Below, one piece after another: positions 52,435 to 62,104 of a stretch of 64,000 bases of DNA. Position 1 is the first letter of the stretch. Each line of letters opens with the position of its first letter. Made by a program: the position numbers and the translations under genes. The DNA is taken from contig NZ_JBLWTD010000010.1 in assembly GCF_048270265.1 (NCBI RefSeq), positions 39,764 to 103,763 of the forward strand, read 5' to 3'. Under the pieces are notes generated by a model that was not told the origin of the DNA, ran no database searches, and worked only from the letters and a program-made list of their open reading frames with translations. This DNA is from Maricaulis sp048270265 (GTDB lineage Bacteria > Pseudomonadota > Alphaproteobacteria > Caulobacterales > Maricaulaceae).

Positions 52435-53397
52435 TCAACCCGGCGTGGAATCTCCTGCGGCGCCCGCCGTATCCGTTTCCGGTGCGGCAACGGGCACCGC
52501 AAAGTTCGCGAACTGTCCGCGCGCCAACAACACAGCCACCCCCGCCCCCAGCACCAGGCTCGTCACCACGCTCGCCTCTGGCCCGAACACGCCGCCGGTC
52601 AGCCACCAGGCGGCATCGGCTGTGTCGGCGAGATCAATGATGACGGGATCGACCGGCACGTGTTGCCCGCTGACCGGCAGGCCGACGCCCGAGGCCAGCA
52701 GCCAGTTCCACGCCGCATGCCAGCCGCACACGCCCCAGAGCGAGCCTTCCTTCGCCGCGTAGAGGCTGAGAAAGACACCGACCAGCAGGATATTGGCGAG
52801 GCCGAACATCAATTCCCGCGACCAGGCGATATTGCCGCCATGAACGAAGGCGAACAGGATTGAATTGATCGTGATCGCCAGCCAGATGCCATGGCGCGAG
52901 GCGATCAGGCCCATCAGCCAGCCGCGAAAGAATAATTCCTCGGTCGAGCCCTGGATTATGAATCCTGCCAGCAGCCACATGACCGGGATCAGGCTGGCCA
53001 GGGCGAGGCTGCCGCCCGCCTCGATGCGATAGCCGCCGGCGAGCCAGATGATCGCGACGACGATGACGACAAAGCCGAGACCGAGGCCATAGCCGCGCAG
53101 GAAACGTGTGGAGAAAGCGCCGTTGAGCCCAAGCGTCGCAAGGCCGCGGCGCTCGAAGAAACGCGTCCACAGCAACAGCAGGATCGCCGAGGCACCGAAA
53201 CCGGCAAACAGGAAATAGGCCATGCCGGCCCAGTCCATTTCGCCCGGCACGGGGCTGACCAGGCCAAGCAGCACGCCCGGGATCACGCCCAGGACCTGGC
53301 CTGCGCCCATGATAACCACGAGCAGAATGATCGCTGCCAGTGTCCAGGTGCGGCGCTGGCGCGCCTCTCTCGGTGCGTAGATTTCGCGTCCAGCCAT
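52435..53397 (-). CDS. CPBP-family intramembrane metalloprotease (array copy 1)
   Basis: CAAX/Abi-type protease of 320 residues. Motifs: STEELFFRGWLMGLI, FAFVHGGN and GWHAAWNWLL, all catalytic residues present. A RFFERRGLATLGLNG loop is nearly the same as in copy 2 (RSLASLGL). About eight helices and an Ala/Thr-rich tail. I choose ATG 53395-53397; an upstream TTG adds four residues. A terminator (53461-53497) separates it from the two genes upstream, so it probably has its own promoter in the 60 bp between. Confidence 0.88.
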   Translation of the reverse strand: MAGREIYAPREARQRRTWTLAAIILLVVIMGAGQVLGVIPGVLLGLVSPVPGEMDWAGMAYFLFAGFGASAILLLLWTRFFERRGLATLGLNGAFSTRFLRGYGLGLGFVVIVVAIIWLAGGYRIEAGGSLALASLIPVMWLLAGFIIQGSTEELFFRGWLMGLIASRHGIWLAITINSILFAFVHGGNIAWSRELMFGLANILLVGVFLSLYAAKEGSLWGVCGWHAAWNWLLASGVGLPVSGQHVPVDPVIIDLADTADAAWWLTGGVFGPEASVVTSLVLGAGVAVLLARGQFANFAVPVAAPETDTAGAAGDSTPG

Positions 53398-53460
53398 TTC
53401 GCGCCCCAATCCGACTCAATCGATGCCTCAGGTTGGCCGCTACCCTTTCCCACGGCAAGC

Positions 53461-53497
53461 CAAAGCAAAACGGCCCGCCGTGGAACCGGCGGGCCGT
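53461..53497 (-). terminator. Terminator within the membrane array
   Basis: An 11-bp GC stem (53470-53480 with 53487-53497) and 6-nt loop, followed on the minus strand by TTTTGCTTTG. It is 26 bp past the stop of paralogue B and divides the array into two transcripts. Confidence 0.75.
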
Positions 53498-53522
53498 CCT
53501 GTTATTGGCAAGGCGCGGCGAC

Positions 53523-54578
53523 CTAGCCTTCGGTCGGCGAGGCCCCGGCAGGATGGTCGGCGGTCAGGGTCGGGGAATCGGTTTCCTCGATATCGCCGCC
53601 GGCGCGGTAGCGCACAGCATTGTAGGCGCCGACGCCGTGCCACATGCCCTCGAACACGATCTGCATCGCATAGCCCAGCACCACACCGGTCAGGAGGCCG
53701 ACGACAACACCGGGATTGCCGAGCGTCTCCTGCAGCATGGCGAAGACCTCTTCAGGCATGAGTTCAGTACCGCCTTCGGCGATCTGTGCGAACTCCACCA
53801 CCAGCGGCATCAGGGCACCCAGGAAGACGAGCTGGATCAGCGTGCCGAGCACGGTGGTCAGAACAAGGATCAGGCCGGCGACGACGAGATAGCTCAGCGC
53901 CAGGTGCCAGAACACACCCTTGCTCGCCGTCCAGCTCTCGAAGAAACGGACCTTGCGGTCGACCATGGTCAGGCCCGGAGCCGAAGCGAGCCGGATACAG
54001 AAGACCAGCACGATGACGGCGATGGCCAGAATGCCGACAAAGGCGATCAGCCCGGTCATCAGACCGCCGGTCATCGAACCATCACTGCCGGCAAACACGC
54101 CGGCCGCCACCAGTCCAACCACGACGGCCGCCATCGCGATGCCGAGATAGGCGGCGATACCGACGACGATATAGAGCAGGTTGACGCCGAGCAGGCGCAA
54201 TTCATCGCCACCGAAACGGAAAGGGATCACGGAGGCGATCTCGCCACGCGTCAGCAGACGCAGCCAGGCGCCCTGGAACATCAACGCCGCAATGATGCCG
54301 AGCAGACCGATCAGCGGAATGGACGCCATGAACGGGCCCATCATGGCCAGCATTTCCTGTTCAAGTTCGGCCTCGGTCAGGCCGCCGGGCGCTTCGTGCA
54401 TCGCCATCTCGAACAGGCCCATATAGGCCGGACCGAGCAGCGAAAGCGCGAGCGCAGCAAGCGCCGCGGCCACAAGGGCCTGGCACACGGCGATCCAGAT
54501 CACGCCCAGCGGATTCTCGCCGAAACGCTTGAAAAAGTAGAAAATGCATTCCCCGATATCGAAAGCCTTGCCTGTCAT
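53523..54578 (-). CDS. Polytopic membrane protein, array paralogue B
   Basis: A 351-residue membrane protein with about six long hydrophobic helices. The family motif is MVDRKVRFFESWTASKGVFW. ATG 54576-54578 has GAGGGGAA upstream. It starts TGKAFDIGECIFYFFKRFGENP, with the cytosolic amphipathic start seen in YciC/GPDPase_memb proteins. Extra extracellular-type loops around 60-80 (PGGLTEAELEQEMLAM) and 250-290 are acidic. Tail is Thr/Pro-rich. Pairs with paralogue A upstream in one transcript ending at the 53461-53497 terminator. Confidence 0.8.
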   Translation of the reverse strand: MTGKAFDIGECIFYFFKRFGENPLGVIWIAVCQALVAAALAALALSLLGPAYMGLFEMAMHEAPGGLTEAELEQEMLAMMGPFMASIPLIGLLGIIAALMFQGAWLRLLTRGEIASVIPFRFGGDELRLLGVNLLYIVVGIAAYLGIAMAAVVVGLVAAGVFAGSDGSMTGGLMTGLIAFVGILAIAVIVLVFCIRLASAPGLTMVDRKVRFFESWTASKGVFWHLALSYLVVAGLILVLTTVLGTLIQLVFLGALMPLVVEFAQIAEGGTELMPEEVFAMLQETLGNPGVVVGLLTGVVLGYAMQIVFEGMWHGVGAYNAVRYRAGGDIEETDSPTLTADHPAGASPTEG

Positions 54579-54652
54579 GTCGTTCCCCTCTGCGACTGCT
54601 CGCATGTTAGGCACACATCATGACGAATTGGCAATCAAACACCAGAGGGAAG

Positions 54653-55573
54653 CTAGGCCAACGCGTCCCCTGCCACGGGCGTCGCGGTGCGGTTGCGATA
54701 GATATAGGCATAGAGGCCCGAGAATACCGGGATATTGATGAAGGCCATCAAGCCGTTCCAGCGCAGGTATTCCTCGGCCGCGGCCAGGGCCGGAGCATTG
54801 ATCTGGTCGGCCCCGACCGGCACCGGCACATAGAGCGGCCGCGATCCGAGCATGGCGCAGATCAGCTCATACAATCCGGCCTCCAGCGCCAGCAAGGGCA
54901 GTGAGGTCAGCAGAAGCGCCGCGGCGATCCGCAAGGCATTGCCATTGCTCAGCGACCAGGCGCTCAGCACCATGATCTTGCGATTGGCGATGGTCGCCGG
55001 CAGCGCCAGCACCAGCCGCGCCGAAAGCCAGATCAGCAGCGCCGCCGCCGCCAGGCCGACCACGCCGGCCACCGCCCAGTCGGCAGTGCCGAGATAGGCC
55101 ATCGCATCGGCCAGTTCGAGGCCTTCCGCCTCGGGGTCGATCCCGGCCCGGCTCATCGCGCCGGCCGCAATTGAACCAAGGACCACGGCCCAGAACATGA
55201 AGGCCATGATGAAGACGAGCAGGGTCAGCGCCGAGACCAGCAGGCCGACGATGAAGATACGCCCCTCATCGGCACCGGCCTTGAGACCGTGCCAGCCACT
55301 GTAATCGCCCAGCACCGCCATGCGCAGACAGGCCGCCGACAGCGCCAGACTGGCGACAACGGTGACCAGCGACAGCAGGAAGAAGCCCATCGACAGCGCC
55401 GGATTGCCCGTCGCATCGCCCAGCGCCTGCATCAGCACCAGCTGCGCGATATAGGCCAGCGTATAGGGCGCCGCCGCGACCAGGGCGCGCTGCCAGTGGG
55501 AGATCAGGAAGGCATAGCCAGCCAGCGTGCTGCGCAGGATCGGGACGGGTGTCGCGGTGGGGGTCGGGTTCAT
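54653..55573 (-). CDS. Polytopic membrane protein, array paralogue A
   Basis: First gene of the array. A 306-residue membrane protein with about six helices. The motif here is IANRKIMVLSAWSLSNGNALRI, with Asn replacing Asp and Lys positions. ATG 55571-55573 after GGAG. The minus-strand frame stays open far upstream through trmFO, but that part is only antisense to trmFO. Divergent from trmFO with about 150 bp between. Confidence 0.8.
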   Translation of the reverse strand: MNPTPTATPVPILRSTLAGYAFLISHWQRALVAAAPYTLAYIAQLVLMQALGDATGNPALSMGFFLLSLVTVVASLALSAACLRMAVLGDYSGWHGLKAGADEGRIFIVGLLVSALTLLVFIMAFMFWAVVLGSIAAGAMSRAGIDPEAEGLELADAMAYLGTADWAVAGVVGLAAAALLIWLSARLVLALPATIANRKIMVLSAWSLSNGNALRIAAALLLTSLPLLALEAGLYELICAMLGSRPLYVPVPVGADQINAPALAAAEEYLRWNGLMAFINIPVFSGLYAYIYRNRTATPVAGDALA

Positions 55574-55726
55574 GCCAGGCTCCGTGACGGGGGCTGTGTT
55601 CAAGACCCCCGATCTGGACGTGCCGGGCCGTGAAGGCAAGTTACGGGGTGCAGCTGGGCGCAGATGGCAAGGCCCCACTGCCCCCAAATGCTTGACTTGC
55701 ACCCGCCCCCGCTCGATATGCCGCGC

Positions 55727-57112
55727 ATGACCCAAAGCGCTCTCAAACCTGTCCACATCATCGGCGGCGGCATGGCCGGCTCCGAAGCGGCCTGGCAACT
55801 TGTCTCGCAAGGCGTGCCCGTCATCCTGCACGAGATGCGCGGGGTGAAGGAAACCGAGGCCCACAAGACTGACGGGCTGGCCGAGCTGGTCTGTTCCAAC
55901 TCCTTCCGCTCCGACGACGCCCAGACCAATGCGGTCGGGCTGTTGCATGAGGAAATGCGGCGCTGCAATTCGATCATCCTGGCCGAGGGCGATAATCACC
56001 GTCTGCCGGCCGGCGGTGCCCTCGCCGTCGATCGCGACGCCTTTTCCGCCGCCGTCACCAAGCGCCTGAGCGAGCACCCGCTGGTGACGATCTCGCGTGA
56101 GGAAATCACCGGTCTGCCGCCGGAAGACTGGGACAGCGTCATCATCGCCACCGGGCCCTTGACGTCGGAGAGCCTGTCGGAAGCCATCCTCAAGGAGACC
56201 GGCGAAGACGAACTGGCCTTCTTCGACGCCATCGCGCCGGTCATCCATCGCGACAGCGTCAATATGGACAAGGCCTGGTTCCAGTCGCGCTATGACAAGG
56301 GCGAGACCCTGGCCGACCAGACCGCCTATCTCAATTGTCCGATGGACAAGGAACAATACGACGCCTTCATCGACGCGCTGATTGCCGGCGAGAAGACCGA
56401 GTTCAAGGAATGGGAAGGCACGCCCTATTTCGAAGGCTGCCTGCCGATCGAAGTGATGGCCGAGCGCGGCCGCGAGACCTTGCGTCACGGGCCGATGAAA
56501 CCGGTCGGGCTGACCAATCCCCACAATCCCACCGTCAAGGCCTATGCCATCGTGCAATTGCGCCAGGACAATGCGCTGGGCACGCTGTTCAACATGGTCG
56601 GTTTCCAGACCAAGCTGAAATACGGCGTCCAGACCGAAATCTTCCGCCTCATCCCCGGCCTGGAAGAGGCGCAGTTTGCACGCCTCGGCGGCATTCACCG
56701 CAATACCTTCCTCAACTCGCCGCGCCTGCTCGACGATCAGCTGCGCCTGAAATCCCAGCCGCGCCTGCGCTTTGCCGGACAGTTGATCGGCGTTGAAGGC
56801 TATGTCGAAAGCGCCTCGATGGGCCTGCTGGCCGGTCGCTATGCTGCCGCCGAACGTCTCGGCAAGACGCTGGCGCCGCCGCCGGAAACCACGGCCATGG
56901 GCGCCCTGATCCGCCATGTCACCGGCGGGCATCTCGATGCCGGCAAGGGCAGTTTCCAGCCGATGAATGTCAATTTCGGCCTCTTCCCGCCCATCACCCA
57001 GCCGACCCAGGACGCCGACGGCAACCGCATCCGCGGCAAGGCCAAGACACCGGCGCGCAAGACAGCGATGTCAGCAAGGGCGCTGGATGATCTGGCGGCC
57101 TGGCTGAGTTAG
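55727..57112 (+). CDS. trmFO: Folate-dependent tRNA (uracil-54-C5) methyltransferase
   Basis: Flavoprotein that makes ribothymidine at tRNA position 54 from 5,10-methylenetetrahydrofolate. The protein has 461 residues with VHIIGGGMAGSEAAWQL (FAD loop), LHEMRGVKETEAHKTDGLAELVCSNSFRSD (the family signature, cited in parts), NMVGFQTKLKYGVQ, FAGQLIGVEGYVESASMGLLAG. I use ATG 55727 (MTQSAL); ATG 55718 three codons earlier is equally possible, as neither has a good ribosome site. Divergent from the membrane array. Confidence 0.97.
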   Translation: MTQSALKPVHIIGGGMAGSEAAWQLVSQGVPVILHEMRGVKETEAHKTDGLAELVCSNSFRSDDAQTNAVGLLHEEMRRCNSIILAEGDNHRLPAGGALAVDRDAFSAAVTKRLSEHPLVTISREEITGLPPEDWDSVIIATGPLTSESLSEAILKETGEDELAFFDAIAPVIHRDSVNMDKAWFQSRYDKGETLADQTAYLNCPMDKEQYDAFIDALIAGEKTEFKEWEGTPYFEGCLPIEVMAERGRETLRHGPMKPVGLTNPHNPTVKAYAIVQLRQDNALGTLFNMVGFQTKLKYGVQTEIFRLIPGLEEAQFARLGGIHRNTFLNSPRLLDDQLRLKSQPRLRFAGQLIGVEGYVESASMGLLAGRYAAAERLGKTLAPPPETTAMGALIRHVTGGHLDAGKGSFQPMNVNFGLFPPITQPTQDADGNRIRGKAKTPARKTAMSARALDDLAAWLS

Positions 57113-57179
57113 CCGCCTCATTTCAACTTGAAATAGCCGCGCAGACGGTGTGAACTTCCCGGCAGATCGGGGGGATTTC

Positions 57180-59123
57180 ATGTTCAGATCAGTTTTGGCT
57201 GGCCTTGCGGCCACACTTTTCACCTGTGGCAGCAGCCTGGCGCAGAACGAGGCACCACCCGCGCTCGAACTGTTCGCGCAGATGCCGCAGATGGACATGG
57301 TCACCCTGTCCCCGAACGGGCAGCGGATCGCCTTTCTCAGCAATCTTGAAGGCCGCCGCATCCTGGTCGTACGCGAGTTGGCCGGAGGCGAAGAACAGCT
57401 CGCCAATGTCAGCGAGATCCGGCCCGAATCCATGCTCTGGGCCAGTGACCGCACGCTGCTGCTCTCGGCAAGCGAGGCGGCCAATTCCCGGCGCGTACAC
57501 GGCGTCATCGATTTTTCCGCCGTTCTGGCCTTCGATGTCGAGGATGGGCTTGAATTTCGCCAATTGCTGCGCGGGTCGCGGCGGACCGGGGCCAATCTCC
57601 GGCTCGGCCGCATTCTCGGCATCAGTGCCGAGGACGGTTTTGCGCTGATCCCGGCCTGGGACGAGGGCGGAAATTACGATCTGCTCGCCGCCAACCCCGC
57701 CCGGCGGGGCGAGCGCGTCGAGGCCAATGGCAGCACGATTACCCGGGACTGGATCATCGACCGCCAGGGCAATGCCGTCGCGCGGGTCGATTATTCCGAT
57801 GCCCGCAATACCCAGCGCATCATGGTGCAGCGCGGGGATGACTGGGCCCCCATCCTTGAAGAAGAGGATGCGGAGCGGCCGGTCTATTCCGCCCAGGGGC
57901 TGGTCGAGGACGGATCGCTGGCGATCCGTGTGAGATATAATCGCAGCGAGGGGGCATCGACCAGCGGGCTCTACGCCGTCTCGCTCGAGACCGGCCAGAT
58001 CACCCGGCAGCTGTTTCGCAATGACCAGTACGATATCGGCACCGTGCTGACCGACCCCAATACCAATCTGGTTGTCGGCGTCGCCTATAGCGACGTGTTC
58101 GACGAGCACGTCTGGTTTGACGAGGAATTGGCAGCGCGGCAGGCGATGCTGGAGGCCGGTTTTGGCGGCGTTTCCGTGCGGATCGAAAGCTGGTCGCGTG
58201 ATCGCGGCCGGTTCGTGATCTCGACTGAAGCGGCGGATCGGCCACGGGTCTATTATCTCTACGATGTCGCCAGCAACAATGTCGAAGCCATCGGCAGCGC
58301 CTATGGCCCGCTGGCGCTGGGCGGCCTGCGTCCGCGCCTGCACATCCACTACCCGGCGCGTGATGGCACCCAGATCCCCGGCTATCTGACCACGCCGGAG
58401 GGCGACGGCCCCTTCCCCACCGTCATTCTGCCCCATGGCGGCCCGTCCAGCCGTGACAGGGGCGGATTTGACTATCTCGCGCACTTCCTCGCCTCGCGTG
58501 GCTATGCCGTGCTGCAGCCGGATTTCCGCGGTTCGGACGGCTATGGCCGGGAGTGGGAAGTGGCCGGTTATGGCGAGTGGGGAACCGGGCTGATGCAGCA
58601 TGATGTCACCGACGGCGCCCTCGCCCTGGTCCAGGCCAATATCGCCGATCCCGACCGGCTCTGCATCGTCGGCTTCAGCTATGGCGGCTATGCCGCGCTG
58701 GCCGGGGCGGCCTTCACGCCCGACCTCTACCGCTGCGCCGCCGCCATCGCCCCTGTCACCGATCTACCGGGATTGATCCGCTATGACATCGATCGCCATG
58801 GCAGCCTGCACTGGAGCGTGGCCTATTGGAACGAGGCCATGCATGGGGTTGATGAAGCACGGCGCAGCGCCCGGCTCCGCGCCATCTCGCCCGCCTATCA
58901 TGCCGACCAGATACTCATCCCGATCCTGTTGATGCATGGCCGCGATGACAGCGTCGTCCCGATCGAGCAGAGCCGCGACATGCGCGATGCCCTGCGCCGC
59001 AACCGGGCCGATCTGGAATACATTGAAATGAACGACAGCGATCACTGGCTGAGCAATGCCGGGACGCGCACCCGCGTGCTCACAGAGCTGGAGCGCTTTC
59101 TGGGCGAGCATATCGGGGATTAG
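57180..59123 (+). CDS. S9-family prolyl oligopeptidase, secreted (tandem copy 1)
   Basis: Secreted serine peptidase of 647 residues. Signal peptide ends GSSLAQ. Residues 30-380 form a degenerate WD40-like propeller (MVTLSPNGQRIAFLSNLEGRR at the start, cited in part). Catalytic alpha/beta-hydrolase: FPTVILPHGGPSSRD, VGFSYGGYAALAG (Ser), HGRDDSVVPIEQS (Asp) and NDSDHWLSN (His). ATG 57180 follows GGGGGATTTC, the same leader as in the next gene, so the pair arose by duplication. Cleaves small peptides or acylaminoacyl substrates. Confidence 0.92.
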   Translation: MFRSVLAGLAATLFTCGSSLAQNEAPPALELFAQMPQMDMVTLSPNGQRIAFLSNLEGRRILVVRELAGGEEQLANVSEIRPESMLWASDRTLLLSASEAANSRRVHGVIDFSAVLAFDVEDGLEFRQLLRGSRRTGANLRLGRILGISAEDGFALIPAWDEGGNYDLLAANPARRGERVEANGSTITRDWIIDRQGNAVARVDYSDARNTQRIMVQRGDDWAPILEEEDAERPVYSAQGLVEDGSLAIRVRYNRSEGASTSGLYAVSLETGQITRQLFRNDQYDIGTVLTDPNTNLVVGVAYSDVFDEHVWFDEELAARQAMLEAGFGGVSVRIESWSRDRGRFVISTEAADRPRVYYLYDVASNNVEAIGSAYGPLALGGLRPRLHIHYPARDGTQIPGYLTTPEGDGPFPTVILPHGGPSSRDRGGFDYLAHFLASRGYAVLQPDFRGSDGYGREWEVAGYGEWGTGLMQHDVTDGALALVQANIADPDRLCIVGFSYGGYAALAGAAFTPDLYRCAAAIAPVTDLPGLIRYDIDRHGSLHWSVAYWNEAMHGVDEARRSARLRAISPAYHADQILIPILLMHGRDDSVVPIEQSRDMRDALRRNRADLEYIEMNDSDHWLSNAGTRTRVLTELERFLGEHIGD

Positions 59124-59279
59124 CCGGGCTCAGCCTCCGATCGGAGACACCGGGCAACGGACCAGAACAGTGCGCGCTGGCGCGGTTCGAACGGATTGGG
59201 CCAGATTGACAAAGGTACAATCCGCGATTGTGATGCGATCAAGCAGCAAGCGTGGGGCTTGCGGATGCGGGGGGATTCC

Positions 59280-61172
59280 ATGTTTCGCTTTCTGTACGCG
59301 CTCGCAGCGCTGTCTTTCATGCTGCCCGCTGTCGACGCACAATCCGCGCCGCCGCCCATCAGCGCCTTCGCCCGCAACCCGCAGATCGCCCTGCCATCCA
59401 TCTCGCCGAATGGCCGCCGGATTGCCATGCTTTCAGAAGCGGCCGGCCAGCAGATCATTGCCGTCATCTCCCGCGACGGTGAGCCACCGGCCGGCGCCAA
59501 CGTGTCCGCGGTCCGGGTCCAGCGGCTGCTCTGGGCGAGTGACGATATTCTGATCATCATTGCGTCTGTCGCCCGTGAACGCGGTCAGTGGGGCGCTGTC
59601 GACTACACGCAAATTCATGCGCTCGACCTCAACCGGCCTGATCGGCTGCGCGAGCTCGATGGCTACCCGGTCGGCCGGGTGCCTGACAGCGGTGATCTTG
59701 TGGTGTGGGGGCGAACCGGAGGACGAGGCCTGTCGACGATGGACCCGGCAACCGGCCTGTTCCTGACCATCGACCAGACCAATGAACCCGTTTTCGATTA
59801 TGCCCTCGACGCCGCCGGCACGCCCATCGCACGAACCAGCTACCGGGTCGTCAGTCAGCGCTACATCCTGGAAACCCGCAGCGGCGAGTTCTGGAGCGTG
59901 GTCGATGAGCGCCAGGAAGAACAACTGACAACCAGAATGTGGGGACTGCTCGCGGGGACCGATGACGAGCTGGTTTTCTCGGAACGTCCAGCGCGGGGCG
60001 GACAGCGCCTCTATACAGTTTCGCTCGAAACAGGGCAGCGCTTGCGCACCTTGTACGAAAACGAAGATTTCGACTTCGAGCAACTGTTGCGCGACTATTA
60101 CACCAACACGATTATCGGCTTCACCATCGATGAGGACATGCCGCGCGACGTCTGGTTCGATGAGGATTTCGTAGCGATCCAGGGCGTTCTGGACGGTGCC
60201 ATTCCCGATGCTTTCGTGTCCATCCAGTCCTGGTCAACCGACCGGACGCAATTCACCGTCGCCGCTTTCCGCGAGAACCGGCCCCCGGAATACTTCCTGT
60301 TCGATGCCACCAGCATGTCGCTCGCCGCGCTCGGGCCTGCCTATCCGGAGCTGGCATCTGTCGCCCTGCCTCAGCGTCTGTCGGTGCGCTACCGCGCCAG
60401 TGACGGGACATCCATCCCGGCCTATCTGACCCTCCCGGAGAGCGAGGGGCCACATCCGCTCATCGTCCTGCCCCATGGCGGTCCGGCGTCCCGGGATACG
60501 GGTGGATTTGACTATATCGCCCATTTCTTCGCGACGCGCGGCTATCTCGTCCTGCAGCCCAATTTCCGGGGCTCCGGCGGGTATGGCGCGGCCTGGGAAG
60601 AAGCCGGCTGGGGCGAATGGGGCACGGGGATCATGCAGAGCGATATCACTGACGGCCTCAATGCCATGGTCCAGGCCGGGTATGCGATGCCGGGCCGCGC
60701 CTGCATTGTCGGGGCGAGCTATGGCGGTTATGCGGCCCTGGCCGGCGCCACCTTCACGCCCGATGCCTACCAGTGTGCCGCCGCCATCGCGCCATTGAGC
60801 GACCTCTGGCTCATTGTTCGCAATGCCGATGCTTGGGGCGGGATCGCAACTCCCTATTCCCGGCGTATCGCCCAGCAGTTCACCGGGACGACACAACTGC
60901 CTGATCGCGCGGCCGTCCGCCGGATCTCGCCGGTCGACCACGTCGAAAATGTCCAGATTCCGGTCCTGCTCATCCATGGCCGCGAGGACAGTGTCGTCGA
61001 TGACGAGCACAGCGCCGTCATGAACCGCGCGCTGAGCCGCGCGGGCAAGGATGTGACCTATGTCCACATTTCCGATCTCGACCACTGGCTCACATCAGCG
61101 GCCATGCGGGCCCGGGTCCTGAGCGAGCTGGAAAACTTCATCGGCGAGCATATCGGCGACGGCGCGAACTAA
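59280..61172 (+). CDS. S9-family prolyl oligopeptidase, secreted (tandem copy 2)
   Basis: Second S9 peptidase, 630 residues, colinear with copy 1. Signal peptide ends PAVDAQ. The propeller starts IALPSISPNGRRIAMLSEA. Catalytic parts: HPLIVLPHGGPASRD, VGASYGGYAALAG, HGREDSVVDDEHS and SDLDHWLTS, all complete. ATG 59280 after GGGGGATTCC. The 28 in-frame residues upstream of it are not signal-like and are excluded. It ends convergent with the NDUFAF6-like gene, sharing CTAA at the stops. Confidence 0.92.
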   Translation: MFRFLYALAALSFMLPAVDAQSAPPPISAFARNPQIALPSISPNGRRIAMLSEAAGQQIIAVISRDGEPPAGANVSAVRVQRLLWASDDILIIIASVARERGQWGAVDYTQIHALDLNRPDRLRELDGYPVGRVPDSGDLVVWGRTGGRGLSTMDPATGLFLTIDQTNEPVFDYALDAAGTPIARTSYRVVSQRYILETRSGEFWSVVDERQEEQLTTRMWGLLAGTDDELVFSERPARGGQRLYTVSLETGQRLRTLYENEDFDFEQLLRDYYTNTIIGFTIDEDMPRDVWFDEDFVAIQGVLDGAIPDAFVSIQSWSTDRTQFTVAAFRENRPPEYFLFDATSMSLAALGPAYPELASVALPQRLSVRYRASDGTSIPAYLTLPESEGPHPLIVLPHGGPASRDTGGFDYIAHFFATRGYLVLQPNFRGSGGYGAAWEEAGWGEWGTGIMQSDITDGLNAMVQAGYAMPGRACIVGASYGGYAALAGATFTPDAYQCAAAIAPLSDLWLIVRNADAWGGIATPYSRRIAQQFTGTTQLPDRAAVRRISPVDHVENVQIPVLLIHGREDSVVDDEHSAVMNRALSRAGKDVTYVHISDLDHWLTSAAMRARVLSELENFIGEHIGDGAN

Positions 61173-61984
61173 CGCCCCGTCAGCGACAGCCAGCTGAGCC
61201 GCGCCTGCCGCGCCAGGAGCGCGCGCTCGGGCGGGACTTCGAACGGGTTCTTCGGCAGACGCTCCAGATAGCCCGGCGTCAGTACGACATAGCCAGCCGC
61301 CGGCACGGCCTCGACCGGCAGCGCACCGGCGGCGCGGAAGGCGCGCGCCGCATCTTCGGCGATGGCGCGCACCGGCTGGATTGCGGCCTTCGCCTTATCA
61401 GGACCAAGACCCTGGGCGAGCATGGCGGGCGTGCCCCCCAGCTCGGTGAGATAGTCGCCGGCGACCGGGGCGCGGCCGATGCGGGCACGCCAGGCGAAGG
61501 CGCGCAGCAGGCCCGTCAGGCCCCAGGCGCGGCCGGCATCGATGATCTGGCGCTCCGGCAAGTCACCCTCGCAAAGCAGGAGCGCCAGACGCACCAGGCG
61601 CACCGAAGTCCGGTCGACATAATCGATCAGGGCGTCGAGATCAGGATGCGGCGCGGCGCTGATATCATCGAAACGGGCATCGATCAGATCGATCAGCTCG
61701 GTCTCAGGCAGAATCGCCGTCAACGGTGCCAGCGCCTCGGTGACGGCATGACGGCGCACCTTGGGGGTTTCAAGATAGAGGTCGCTGATCGCCTCGCGCC
61801 ACCAGGTCAGTTTCATCTCGCCGATCAGGCTCTCGCTGGTGGCATCGGCAATACGGGCGATCTCATGGTTCAGCGCGTAGAGTGCGAACAGGCGCGCGCG
61901 CAGTCCGGCGGGCGCAAACAAGGCCGCCAGACGCCGGTCCGGGTCGGATTTTTGCAGTAAAACCGATAAATCCTCGGCGCTCAT
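61169..61984 (-). CDS. Squalene/phytoene synthase-fold protein, NDUFAF6-like
   Basis: A 271-residue helical protein of the SQS/PSY fold. The region FALYALNHEIARIADATSESLIGEMKLTWWREAI (given only by its landmarks NHEIARIAD and LTWWREAI) matches NDUFAF6 (C8orf38), a mitochondrial complex I assembly factor, whose bacterial homologues are alphaproteobacterial. The two DxxxD metal motifs needed for prenyl synthase activity are not seen at the expected places. So an assembly or scaffolding role is likelier than carotenoid or squalene synthesis. ATG 61982-61984. Divergent from sod. Confidence 0.82.
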   Translation of the reverse strand: MSAEDLSVLLQKSDPDRRLAALFAPAGLRARLFALYALNHEIARIADATSESLIGEMKLTWWREAISDLYLETPKVRRHAVTEALAPLTAILPETELIDLIDARFDDISAAPHPDLDALIDYVDRTSVRLVRLALLLCEGDLPERQIIDAGRAWGLTGLLRAFAWRARIGRAPVAGDYLTELGGTPAMLAQGLGPDKAKAAIQPVRAIAEDAARAFRAAGALPVEAVPAAGYVVLTPGYLERLPKNPFEVPPERALLARQARLSWLSLTGR

Positions 61985-62104
61985 GCGCTCCTCCGGTGGA
62001 CATTGGTGGCCAGAGGCCCATATGCATTCATATCATTGAGCGGCGCAGACGCCCGCCCCCCGCGCACCTGTTTTGTCACACACGCAATCGACGGAGAACG
62101 TCCC

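Noticed and set aside
55574..56932. Extension of array paralogue A upstream through trmFO
   Set aside because: The extension is antisense to trmFO. The true start at 55573 has GGAG and a family-like N-terminus.
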